Below are positions 1-9,100 of a stretch of 31,806 nucleotides of DNA, in pieces. This DNA comes from a virus: the IMG/VR virus record IMGVR_UViG_3300044695_007754, positions 1 through 31,806 of that record. One strand, written 5' to 3'. Made by a program: the position numbers and the translations under genes. The notes below the pieces were generated by a model. It saw only the letters and a list, made by a program, of their open reading frames with translations, was not told where the DNA came from and ran no database searches. Each line of letters opens with the position of its first letter. Position 1 is the stretch's first letter.

Positions 1-168
1 AGATGTATTATTGCTGTTATTAAATTGACCGCCTAAGTATATTGCTCTTTCTATGGATGTAGGCAATACTACATTATCAAAGTTAGGAGCAACATCTAAG
101 TAAGCTGCATTTAATCTTTGTTTCTTATCTATAGCATTAAAAGATAATAGTGCATAATTCTCATAATT
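1..168. repeat. terminal direct repeat, left copy (circular assembly overlap)
   Basis: Bases 1-168 match 31639-31806 with two differences, at positions 127 (A versus G) and 160 (C versus G). The match lies inside one reading frame that continues from one end of the window to the other. This is what a circular or circularly permuted genome looks like when opened at an arbitrary point. The difference at 160 changes Glu to Asp and the one at 127 is silent, so the ends probably come from slightly different population members or contain end-of-contig errors. Confidence 0.9.
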
Positions 169-2556
169 AAGACCTTGAATATAGTTTATATCTGGAGAAT
201 CAAGATATCCCTCAAAGATAGAAATAGGTTCATAATTTGGCTGATTAGAATAATTAAAATTGTATTCTATTCCTCCAGGATATTCTTCTAAAGTATACAA
301 ATTTGTATTGTTAGGAATGCTTACTGCAATTCCTACTAATGTACCGTTTGTTTTGTATACACTGTCTCCAGGAGAAAAATCAGTTAGGAAGCTAGTACCT
401 ACTCCTGTTACTAAAGTTGTTCCAGAACCAGTAGATATAGTGCCATTTAATTGAAATACTCTAGGTTCTAAATTCACTTTAATACTTCTATTAGAAAGAA
501 TATCAGGCTTTACTACTCCTAAGTCTAATAGCAATTTATGTCTAGCATCTAAAGATAAGCTTAAATCACCATTCTCACTTCTAGAAATAGATAAACTTTC
601 TATAGCACTAGTTATATCTACTGCGCTATTAGAAGTTTTTTCATTCTCTAAGGTGTATATTTGATCAAAAGAATATGCAGCTATTCCATAATCATTGCTA
701 GTTGTTGAAGCAGTAGAAGCTAAATTAGAGTGTACATATCTAATTTTAAAACTTTTATTCACATTATCAAAAGCTATTGTAGCTCCAGTAGATGCTAAGA
801 TTTGGCCAGTTAATCTTAATTCTTCATTGTTTGTGTCTGGATATACTTGTCCAAATGTTTCTGTTTGAAAATTAATGTTTAAATTTTTATAAACATTTAC
901 ATTCCTATATATTGGAGTTTGATTACTTCCACCAATACTAGAATAAGAACTTAAATATAGCAATGAGTTAGAAACAATAGAGCTAACTTGACCAACTAGA
1001 TTATCATTGTTATCATAAAGCAAATCATTATTGTTTATTTCAGAAGAAAAACTTGTTCCACTTCCTGTTACAATTGTTGAACCTATTCCAAAAGAAAATA
1101 AACCTGATAAAGGAGTGTCAGTATAGAATTTTGAGTTAGTTAATTTGTAATTACTCTCATTTGTAAGATATATTTCTGTATCGCTATTAATGTCAATTAC
1201 TGTGCCAATTACATTATGTTCTAATGTTAAATAATCTATTGATGAAATTCTAGATCCAAGATTAACCTCAGAAGAAAATAAAGTTCCAGTTCCATTTATT
1301 ACAGTACTACCTTGACTAGCAGAAATAGTTCCAGTGTAATTTCCATAAATTCCAGGAGGAGCAGAAGCAGTGTTTATTACTTGAGAATCAATAGTCCAGT
1401 TGCTTAAAAAGTTTAACTTTGCTAATTGAAAGGCAATTTTACCTTGTGATATTACAGTACTGAAATTTCCTTCTGGTAAGATAATAGGAGTTGAGGAAAT
1501 GTTTGTGTTTTCAACTGATATTCCTGTACCTACTCCGTTAAAATAATAGTTTATGTTAATAGGAGGATTAGGAGTATTCAAATCTGAAAATGAATGAGAG
1601 AAGTTTAATCCATAAGATGTAAGAACTAATAATTCTTTTCCTCTCATAGGAATTAAATAAACATCATTAAATTGATCATTAGGATTAGCAATTGTAGAGA
1701 TAGGTCTTGACTGATTATAATTGCTTTCTGTTCTGCTATATGATTGAACTTTTTTAGGACCTGAATATTGAAAACCATTATTGTCAAAAGCTACTGCGGT
1801 TCTAAAATAACTTCCTGAATAAGTATGACCTGCACCTGAAGATAAGGTTAAACTAGTGTCATTAGATATACTACCAATAGTACCAATTAATCTTCCGTAT
1901 CCGTCATAAATTTCATTACTAACGTTAGTTTGAGTTTGAAATTTAGTAGATGTTCCTGTTACAGCTGTTCCACCACCAGAGGTTTGAATAGTTCCTAATA
2001 AGCTAATATAACCCCTAAAAACATCACAACTACCATCACTATTAAAGTGAAGTTGTGTATCTTTATCTTTATTAGTATCATTAGCCCAGAATAATTTTAT
2101 TAATGGAGCTGTATCAGTATTTTTCTTTTCCATTTTGCTATAGGAGAAGAATAGGGCTTCATTTCTTTTTACGCCGTTAGTTAATCTGATAGGGGCATTT
2201 TGTCTAGATGTTACACTACTACCGCTAAAAATATAACAGTCTCCATTGGCAAAATAATTGTTTACTTTCCAATCTGTAGCACCACCTGCACTAGTAAATG
2301 TAAAATCACCTTTTTGAAAACGATAATAGTTACTAGAAGGATCGCTAGCACCAAATCCACTCTTCCATGTATTAGTCATAGGAAGAGGAGTGCCAAATAC
2401 ACTTAATGTTACAGGATCAATAATACAATTTTTTTTAGAGCCTGCATCTAACTGAGTACCATCTGTTGCAAAAACATATGGACCTTTTCTATTTTGTCTT
2501 TCTTGAGCATAATCTAAATAAACTTTTAAATCAAGATTCTCTAATCCTGTTGGCAT
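1..2556 (-). CDS. tail-tip / central tail protein, N-terminal 852 codons (gene continues across the circle junction)
   Basis: The frame starts at ATG 2556-2554, behind a good AGGAG site and overlapping the tape-measure stop codon as TAATG. It stays open to base 1. Base 1 corresponds to 31639, where the same frame continues to a stop at 30253, giving a protein of about 1313 residues. This part carries four copies of a roughly 50-residue beta-rich module, near residues 188, 407, 481 and 703. Each has the pattern GT(I/F) ... V-x-G-x-G-T-x-F-x-(S/T)-E, then (D)-x-(L/I)-Y-D and L-(V/I)-G-x-V. Such modules occur in phage tail and fibre proteins. Its place after the tape measure suggests a tail-tip or hub-associated structural protein; no enzyme motif was seen. 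I translated it by eye, so single-base frame errors could have been missed. Confidence 0.8.
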   Translation of the reverse strand, partial: MPTGLENLDLKVYLDYAQERQNRKGPYVFATDGTQLDAGSKKNCIIDPVTLSVFGTPLPMTNTWKSGFGASDPSSNYYRFQKGDFTFTSAGGATDWKVNNYFANGDCYIFSGSSVTSRQNAPIRLTNGVKRNEALFFSYSKMEKKNTDTAPLIKLFWANDTNKDKDTQLHFNSDGSCDVFRGYISLLGTIQTSGGGTAVTGTSTKFQTQTNVSNEIYDGYGRLIGTIGSISNDTSLTLSSGAGHTYSGSYFRTAVAFDNNGFQYSGPKKVQSYSRTESNYNQSRPISTIANPNDQFNDVYLIPMRGKELLVLTSYGLNFSHSFSDLNTPNPPININYYFNGVGTGISVENTNISSTPIILPEGNFSTVISQGKIAFQLAKLNFLSNWTIDSQVINTASAPPGIYGNYTGTISASQGSTVINGTGTLFSSEVNLGSRISSIDYLTLEHNVIGTVIDINSDTEIYLTNESNYKLTNSKFYTDTPLSGLFSFGIGSTIVTGSGTSFSSEINNNDLLYDNNDNLVGQVSSIVSNSLLYLSSYSSIGGSNQTPIYRNVNVYKNLNINFQTETFGQVYPDTNNEELRLTGQILASTGATIAFDNVNKSFKIRYVHSNLASTASTTSNDYGIAAYSFDQIYTLENEKTSNSAVDITSAIESLSISRSENGDLSLSLDARHKLLLDLGVVKPDILSNRSIKVNLEPRVFQLNGTISTGSGTTLVTGVGTSFLTDFSPGDSVYKTNGTLVGIAVSIPNNTNLYTLEEYPGGIEYNFNYSNQPNYEPISIFEGYLDSPDINYIQGLNYENYALLSFNAIDKKQRLNAAYLDVAPNFDNVVLPTSIERAIYLGGQFNNSNNTS

Positions 2557-4238
2557 TACGCTCTCCTAAAACTAAAGTTTAAGTTGTTGCTGTTATTATA
2601 ACTTCTGATCATTTTTTCAACTCCTCTACTTATATCGTTAGTAGCAGATATTTGAGGAGATTTTACACTTCTATTTCTTGCCATCTGAGCTTCAGAAATT
2701 CCTTGAGATGCTAAAACACCACCACCATAAGTCATATTTCTTAAGGTTAATTCATTAGCTTTTTGGGTATTTATAGCAATTATATCTAATGCTCTTGTTT
2801 GTTTTTCTTTTACTTTTTTATCTTTTTCTACTTCTGTAGGATCACCTAGCATAGTTCCTGGTAATGTAACTTTTCCAGTTCCTTTAACTTCTAATCCTTT
2901 ATCTGATAATCCTTTTATAGCAGCCCTATTTCTTGCTGATTCTAATTCAAAATATTTTCTTTGCTTTTCAGATACTGCATTTAATTGAGTAAACATTCCT
3001 TCTAATTTAGTTGGCTGATTTTTTCTCATATTTTGGATCATCATAAATTGATCTAATAATTTTTGTGTACTTTCAGAAGGATATCCTGCTGATGCAGAAA
3101 TTGATTCTGCTCTTGTGATGAATCCTTTTTTTTCTAAATCAATTAAAGCTCTATTTCTAATTTCATTAGCAGAAGCTTTAGATTCCATTTCACCAATTTT
3201 TCTAAATATTGCAAAGAAACCTTTTATTGTTGGATCTTCTTGTAATTTAGAAAAGAATTCCTTAACGGCAGGTCCTATTTCCTTAAAAATAATTTGTAAT
3301 CTTGCAGGAAAAAATGCGATATTAGAAAGAATTCTTGTGATAAAATCTGAAATAGCAAATAATGTTTCTTGATTTAGTAAACCGTTTTTAAGTTTCTTAT
3401 TTGCTTGATCACCATAATAGAAAAATTGATTAAGAAATCTATCCCAACTTCCAGAGCTAGTCATTGCTTGTAATACTACTCTTAAGCTATCTACCCAAGG
3501 CTGAGCCCATTGTAATATTTTATTTCCAAGAGTTTCTTTTATTTTGTCAAATTGATCAACTAATGATGAGAAAGATGCTTCAAAAGTTTTTCCAAGAGCT
3601 TTAGAAACTCCTGCAGTTTTACTTTCAATAACTTTGATAACACTTTCTAATGCTGAATTTATATCTCCAACAAGTTTGCCTTTATCAAATTTCAAACCTG
3701 CTTCTGCTAACAAGGTAGGCATTTTTAAGCCTTGTAATAATTCTTGATCTGGTCTTGCCCCAGTTTTAAGAACATTTAATAACCTAACCATACCTTGTAA
3801 TTTATCCTGATCTTTTCCTGCAAGATCAGCAAGTTTAGCAAATGCAGGTAATACTCTATAAATATTAAAACCTGAAAGTTGAACTGATTGAGCTAAAGAT
3901 GTAAGCTCTTTAGTAGTTAAAGTAGACGCAGAAGCAACATCACTAATAAAACTTCTAGTTTTAGTAGCATTCATACCTAAAGCTTCAAATTGAGCATTAG
4001 TAGTTTGGAAATTCATACCCATTTCTAAGACATTCTTTCCAAGATCAAAAGCACTATCAGCCAGTCTTTGTAATAGGTTTCCTACTATATTTCCAGCAGC
4101 AATTTTCATTATGCTGAGGGAAGCTTTTTCAGCTTTATTTGCAGTAGAATCTAGAGCTTTACCAACACCTTCAATTTGTACTTTAACTTCATTAGATCCA
4201 GTTGAGGTGAATTTTATATTTGCTTCTGCTAATGTCAT
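2556..4238 (-). CDS. tape measure protein
   Basis: This 560-residue protein spans the tail lumen and sets tail length in long-tailed phages. The N-terminal quarter has the usual tape-measure look: a helical stretch with conserved-type text such as NIVGNLLQRLAD, then FEALGM and a helical segment beginning SDVASAST around residues 85-110. The remainder is helix-rich, with a hydrophobic segment near residues 300-345 and a Lys/Glu-rich stretch towards the C-terminus. It starts one base after the stop of the frameshifted chaperone extension, with AAGG upstream, and overlaps the next gene as TAATG. Position directly after the G/GT pair is diagnostic. At 560 residues it is short for the family, implying a modest tail. 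Confidence 0.88.
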   Translation of the reverse strand: MTLAEANIKFTSTGSNEVKVQIEGVGKALDSTANKAEKASLSIMKIAAGNIVGNLLQRLADSAFDLGKNVLEMGMNFQTTNAQFEALGMNATKTRSFISDVASASTLTTKELTSLAQSVQLSGFNIYRVLPAFAKLADLAGKDQDKLQGMVRLLNVLKTGARPDQELLQGLKMPTLLAEAGLKFDKGKLVGDINSALESVIKVIESKTAGVSKALGKTFEASFSSLVDQFDKIKETLGNKILQWAQPWVDSLRVVLQAMTSSGSWDRFLNQFFYYGDQANKKLKNGLLNQETLFAISDFITRILSNIAFFPARLQIIFKEIGPAVKEFFSKLQEDPTIKGFFAIFRKIGEMESKASANEIRNRALIDLEKKGFITRAESISASAGYPSESTQKLLDQFMMIQNMRKNQPTKLEGMFTQLNAVSEKQRKYFELESARNRAAIKGLSDKGLEVKGTGKVTLPGTMLGDPTEVEKDKKVKEKQTRALDIIAINTQKANELTLRNMTYGGGVLASQGISEAQMARNRSVKSPQISATNDISRGVEKMIRSYNNSNNLNFSFRRA

Positions 4239-4239
4239 T

Positions 4240-4425
4240 TTAAAACCTTGATCCTAATAAAGATTTTAATATAGCAGAGGCATTTTCAGCCTCTGCTTTT
4301 TCAATCTCTCTTGCCACAACTGCAATTTCAGCTATTTGATCTAATGATAAATTTGTTTCTACCGGATGCCTATTCAAATACTTAACGCAGTAATAAAGTA
4401 CTTGAGTAGAACATCCGATTAGTCG
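4240..4425 (-). CDS. tail assembly chaperone, GT extension made by -1 frameshift
   Basis: No independent start codon introduces this 61-codon open stretch. It is entered from the upstream chaperone gene by slipping back one base at the A-AAA-AAC heptamer (4431-4425). It begins RLIGCSTQVLYY, is helix-rich, and ends at TAA 4242-4240, one base before the tape-measure ATG. In siphoviruses the rarer G-GT fusion is needed with G to load the tape measure. The fused product would be 186 residues (125 plus 61). Position, slippery site phase and coding-like sequence all agree with the family arrangement. Frameshifting itself is inferred. Confidence 0.85.
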   Translation of the reverse strand, partial: RLIGCSTQVLYYCVKYLNRHPVETNLSLDQIAEIAVVAREIEKAEAENASAILKSLLGSRF

Positions 4426-4799
4426 TTTTTTGCTTCTATTACCTTTTCATCTAAGTTACCAGTAGGAAAAGCATTTAAGAATTCAGTTAAGATATAATAA
4501 AAACAATCTTTATTATCTTTAGCTAGTTGACCAAATTCAACTATAGGATTTAAAGAATCTCCATCTTCAGCCTTAATAACATAACATTTTCCAAGTAGTG
4601 CTACCTGATACAACATAGCATCAGGATACTTAGGAAACTTTATCTTAATACTTTTCAACAATTCATTATCTGGGAATAATGCTGCTGCTGTAGGTTCTGA
4701 AAATTCTAAAATACATTCTTCACCAGTGTATTCTTTGATATCGATTTTTACACTAGGTCTAACTTCTAATTTTTTAACTTTTGAAATTGCTTTAATCAT
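4419..4799 (-). CDS. tail assembly chaperone, G-type short product
   Basis: This 126-residue protein lies between the tail tube gene and the tape measure, the standard site of the tail assembly chaperone. The sequence is mixed alpha/beta, with an acidic C-terminus. It ends two codons after the slippery heptamer A-AAA-AAC, so most ribosomes should stop at TAA 4421-4419 and produce this short form, while a minority enter the -1 frame. I did not recognise a named family from sequence alone. The call rests on gene order and the frameshift signal. The Shine-Dalgarno site is weak, which may suggest coupling to the tail tube gene 20 bp upstream. Confidence 0.8.
   Translation of the reverse strand: MIKAISKVKKLEVRPSVKIDIKEYTGEECILEFSEPTAAALFPDNELLKSIKIKFPKYPDAMLYQVALLGKCYVIKAEDGDSLNPIVEFGQLAKDNKDCFYYILTEFLNAFPTGNLDEKVIEAKND
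4425..4431 (-). promoter_or_regulatory. programmed -1 ribosomal frameshift site A-AAA-AAC
   Basis: On the minus strand the zero frame reads GCA AAA AAC GAC TAA. The heptamer A-AAA-AAC is therefore in the exact phase of the X-XXY-YYZ slippery class, six bases before the stop. Slipping back one base opens a 61-codon frame that ends immediately before the tape measure. No strong stem directly downstream was identified by eye. Confidence 0.85.
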
Positions 4800-4819
4800 A
4801 TATTACTTTTACTGTTTTA

Positions 4820-5260
4820 TTATGAATATACTGCTGTGAAACCAAATGCACCTAATTTGATAGATGCTGTTTCCATTTCAACATCACCAGGAGCATATGT
4901 AAGAGTACTATCAGTGATTAATCCTTGATAAGTAAGTGTTGAACCTGCACCACCTGGATTAATTGTTACTTTGCAAAGATATCCTGTTTTATAGGCAAAA
5001 ACTGGTCCTTGAGCTTCATCAACATATAATTCAAGTTCAAGAGTTCCAGTAAGACCTGTAGTAAAGGTTGCTTCTGTTTCTGAACAAAGAGTAGTGAGAT
5101 CAATTGTTCTTGCAGTAATATTTGCAGTTACTGTTTTCGCTTGACACTCATAATTGGCTGATGGAGCACTAGGAATGCTACCTGCTCCACCTGTAGATTG
5201 AGAATCAGATGCAATACTGATTTCAACTACGGCTTCTGAAACTAAAACTGGTTGTGGCAT
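4820..5260 (-). CDS. major tail tube protein
   Basis: The 146-residue protein is beta-rich, with Gly/Ser/Thr-rich loops and repeated Thr in strands (text such as TVTANITARTIDL). Length and composition fit a tail tube subunit. It lies between the tail terminator and the assembly chaperone, the usual position for the tube protein. A Shine-Dalgarno AAGGA stands about eight bases ahead of ATG 5260, stronger than at neighbouring genes, as expected for an abundant product. The call relies on position, size and fold-like composition, because no family signature is obvious by eye. Confidence 0.75.
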   Translation of the reverse strand: MPQPVLVSEAVVEISIASDSQSTGGAGSIPSAPSANYECQAKTVTANITARTIDLTTLCSETEATFTTGLTGTLELELYVDEAQGPVFAYKTGYLCKVTINPGGAGSTLTYQGLITDSTLTYAPGDVEMETASIKLGAFGFTAVYS

Positions 5261-5272
5261 TATTTTATTTCC

Positions 5273-5749
5273 TTATATGGTTGTAATAAATTTATAGAGC
5301 AAAGATAGCCCATAATCGACTCTACCATCAGATTGAACCTCAAATGGCTGATCAGTATCGTATCTCTGGCTTAAATAAGTTAAACCATCGATTGTTTCTG
5401 CTTGCTGATCTAGTAAAACATCTACTCTTTCAGCAATACTTTTTAAATTTTTATATGTCAAACTACCATTACTAGAGTCCCAAATTGTTATTCTAAAAAT
5501 TGGAGAGGTAAGATATCTACCTCCGCAAATAACAAACTGATCACTTGCATCACTTCCTGCTCTACTAAAAACAATATATGGAAGTTGAGGCATCCTTTGA
5601 GATAAAGCATCTTTTTCAGGAGCTATTTCTGCATATATTCCTTGTTGATAGTTCTTAGCCCTGCCTCCTGCTAGTAAAGAAGCTAATGTAGAATCAGCAC
5701 TAAGAGTATCATATATCCATTTTTGTATGACTAATGGTTCAAAACTCAT
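5273..5749 (-). CDS. tail completion/terminator protein, DUF3168-like
   Basis: This 158-residue protein has the layout of the DUF3168/gp17-like tail completion family. It opens with an N-terminal helix (IQKWIYDTLSAD), then residues around PQLPYIVFSR, a central strand ending in FRITIWD, and the helix following NLKSIAERVDVLLD. Family members cap the tail at the head-proximal end. The start codon overlaps the gp10-like stop as ATGA, and the tail tube gene follows 12 bases later. This is the canonical gp10-like, terminator, tube order. Confidence 0.85.
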   Translation of the reverse strand: MSFEPLVIQKWIYDTLSADSTLASLLAGGRAKNYQQGIYAEIAPEKDALSQRMPQLPYIVFSRAGSDASDQFVICGGRYLTSPIFRITIWDSSNGSLTYKNLKSIAERVDVLLDQQAETIDGLTYLSQRYDTDQPFEVQSDGRVDYGLSLLYKFITTI

Positions 5750-6144
5750 TTGCTTAATCCTTTTAATTTTTCAATAAACCATCTTTTAGTTTTTAAGAAT
5801 GCTGGAAGAATAAAAGGTCTAGGCCTCATTTTAGAAGTGCCATATTCTAGAAAAACAGCATAATTTTTACTAATACTAATAATTGCTTTGTTGTTGCTTT
5901 TATTTACTTTAATACTCTTTACCAAAGCTCCTGTTTGATTTGCAGGAGCTTGGCCAGGAGAACTAGAAGTGTGTCTAGATCCATTTTTATAGTATTGATT
6001 ACCAGATTTAGATCCTGATAAGATAGATTTTTTCATATTTTCTACCATATTATCAGCAGCTTCTTCTGTAATTCCCATGGCAGAATCTAATAATTTATTA
6101 AATCCTGCCTTGTTTATCTTTACATCAACACTAGTTTTGATCAT
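5746..6144 (-). CDS. HK97 gp10-like neck protein
   Basis: The 132-residue protein has the features of the HK97 gp10 family: helices at the N-terminus, a Ser/Gly-rich loop with PGQAPANQTGALVKSI, then YAVFLEYGTSKMRPRPFI near residues 101-118. The YGTSKMRPRPF block is the family hallmark. Such proteins act in head-tail joining or tail completion. The start overlaps the stop of the giant repeat protein as TAATG, and its stop overlaps the terminator gene. In related phages this gene directly follows the head-closure gene; here about 5.8 kb of appendage genes separates them. Confidence 0.9.
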   Translation of the reverse strand: MIKTSVDVKINKAGFNKLLDSAMGITEEAADNMVENMKKSILSGSKSGNQYYKNGSRHTSSSPGQAPANQTGALVKSIKVNKSNNKAIISISKNYAVFLEYGTSKMRPRPFILPAFLKTKRWFIEKLKGLSK

Positions 6145-9100
6145 TAATAAGGTCTCACTAAGGTTGTAAGAGGTCCAAATTTGATAGTATTACCTGCCCC
6201 TGCTGCAGAGAGTATGAGGTTATATCTACCTTCAACTCCAGTAACTGCAGTATCAAGTGTGAATTGTACTAATCCAGCAGGTCCATACAATTGGCTAGTA
6301 CCATAACTTGTAGTTAATGTTCCTGCTTGATTGTAGAAGTTTACAGCTAAACCAAGTGCAGTAGTATCAAAAGGATTACCAAATGCATCTGTTACTGTAA
6401 GTTGAATGTCTTGAACCATTCCAGTGATAACATCTAAATTACCATCTTGACCATCAACATTACTCTTGACAAAATATGGTCCATTGATAATATTAGTTGC
6501 AGCATTTACAGTAATACCTGCTCCTGATGTAAGACTTCTTGTTGGATAGGTCCATACATCTCCTGCTGTTGCTCCTCCACCACTAGTAATTGTTCTAGTT
6601 GAGTAATTCCATACAGTTCCTGCAATACCAGTCATAGAACTTGTTGCTACTGTTGCAGGATTAGTGAGGTTATCAACTGTTCCTCCAGTAATTGTTCTAC
6701 TTCCTGCACTCCATACACTAGAAGCTATACTTGCAGCTGTTGGAGGTGTTTCATAAGAAGAGCTTGCTAATCTACTTGATACTGCAACGTCAATTCTTCC
6801 AGTAACAGTAGAAGTAAGTCCTACATCTGAGAGGGAACTGTCTACTTCTGTACCAACTTGAGCCTGTGTAAGAGTAGAAAGACCACTTTGAACTGCAGTA
6901 ACGCCTCCAGCAGAAAGAGCATATCCTGTCTTATCGTTATTAGTTCCAACAGTTACTGGGTTTGTTACAGAAGTTACAGTGTTAGCTAAACCTCCAGTAA
7001 TCTCTCTTGAACCATAAGTCCAAACATCACCAGCAGTTAATCCAGCTCCTGAAGCCGCTTGAACAAGATCAACTTCTGCAGTGTTAGTGTCTGATAATAC
7101 AAAATTCCATACATCGTATGCAGAAATTCCAGATCCTCCAGAGGTAAGTGTTCTAGTAGCTGCATTCCATACACTGCTAGCAATAGAAGCGTATTGTGCA
7201 CTATCAAATATAACTGGATTTGTAACACTAGCTACAGAGCCTGCTACGTTACCTGTTACAGATCCAACACTTCCAACTACATTACCAGTGACAGATGCTA
7301 CAGATCCAGCAACATTTCCTGTAACTGATGCTACACTTCCAACTACATTTCCAGATACATTACCAAGAACGCTAGCAACACTTCCCACTACGTTACCAGA
7401 AACATTTCCAGTTACAGATCCTACAGTTCCAACAACATTACCAGAAACATTTCCAAGAACACTACCTACACTACCAACAACATTTCCTGTTACATTAGAA
7501 ACAGTGTCTGCTATACCGCCAGTAATTGTTCTAGTTGCATAAGTCCAAACGTCCGCTGCAGAGATACCACTACCACTAGAAGTAAGTGTTCTAGAAACAT
7601 ATGACCATACATCTGCAGATATTAAAGATTCATCTACAGAAACATCAGTTACAACAGAATTTACGCTTCCAGCAACATTACCTGTTACGCTTCCAACACT
7701 TCCCACAACATTACCAGATACGTTTCCTGTAACAGCTGCAACAGTACCTGCAACATTTCCAGTTACAGATCCTACACTACCGACTACGTTTCCGCTTACA
7801 TTACCAGTTACACTAGCAACGCTACCAACAACGTTACCAGAAACATTTCCTAATACACTACCAACGCTACCAGAAACATTACCAGTAACATTAGCAACAC
7901 TTCCAACTACATTTCCAGATACATCACCAGTTACGCTAGCTACACTACCAACAACGTTACCAGAAACATTGCCTAATACACTTCCAACACTACCAGAAAC
8001 ATTTCCGGTAACATTAGAAACAGTATCAGCTATACCTCCAGTAATTGTTCTTGAAGGAGCAGACCATACATCTCCTGCAGTTAAACCAGATCCTGCTGCT
8101 GCTTGAACAAGGTCTACTTCTGCTGTGTTAGTGTCAGAAAGAACAAAATTCCATACATCATATGCAGAGATACCAGAACCTCCAGAAGTAAGTGTTCTTG
8201 TAGCGTAATTCCATACAGTTCCAGCAATAGAAGATTCTGTTGGAGGAGTTACATAGGAAGAAGAAGCTAATCTTGAACTAACATCAACATCAATTCTGCC
8301 TGTTACTGTTGAAGTAAGACCAACATCTGATAAGGAAGAGTCTACTTCTGTACCTACTTGAGCTGATGTTAATGTTGATAATCCAGATTGAACAGCACTT
8401 ACACCAGAACCAGATAATTCATATCCAGTTTTATCATTGTTAGTAGTTACAGTAACACCATTAGTGACAGTAGTAACAGTATCAGCTATACCACCAGTAA
8501 TTGTCCTTGTAGCATAAGTCCATACATCGCCAGCACTTATTCCACTACCTGAAGTGAGTGTTCTTGTTGCATATTCCCATACAGTTGCACCCACACCAAC
8601 TAATCTATCTATAATGTTTGAAGTTTGATTTTGAGTAATTATTAAATTTGCAAAAGGATTGCTTCCACCACTATTATATGTAGCAGAAGTTTGATTCCAT
8701 ACAGTTGAAGCTATACTTGATCTAGAAGAAGCAGAAACATCAACTGGATCAGTTACACTTGTAATTGTTCCTCCAGTAACTGTTCTTGTTGCATAAGTCC
8801 ATACATCTCCTGCTGTTAGACCAGATCCAGTACCAACATTAGAAAGATCATAACCTGCACTTGGAGATGTGTATCCACTTATATCAGTTGACCATACACT
8901 GTTAGCTATAGATGCTTGTGTACCAGCTGAAAGAGTTACATCATTAGTGACACTTCCAACACTTCCAGTAACATTTCCATCAATATTTCCAGTGATAGTG
9001 GACCCAACACCAGTAAGAATATCTTTTAATGCAATTGCTGCATTGTAATCCTCATCAATTCTATAAGTGTCAGCAAATACACCGCTAAATGCTCCGCCAG

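Noticed and set aside
2591-2603. Near-copy of the XRE palindrome (12 of 13 bases) inside the tape measure gene
   Set aside because: It is inside coding sequence with no promoter; likely chance in AT-rich DNA.
4274-4301. 8-bp perfect hairpin followed by T5 on the plus strand, within the frameshift extension
   Set aside because: It resembles a terminator only on the plus strand, where no gene lies upstream, and it encodes AEAENASA in a real gene; it is also too far (about 130 nt) from the slippery site to stimulate frameshifting.
7081-7542. Plus-strand ORF of 153 codons with Pro/Thr-rich repeats
   Set aside because: It is the antisense shadow of the tandem repeats in the 1585-residue protein; it has no ribosome site and no promoter.
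7237-8030. CRISPR-like look of regularly repeated DNA
   Set aside because: Units are imperfect, in frame, contiguous and without unique spacers; they encode protein repeats.
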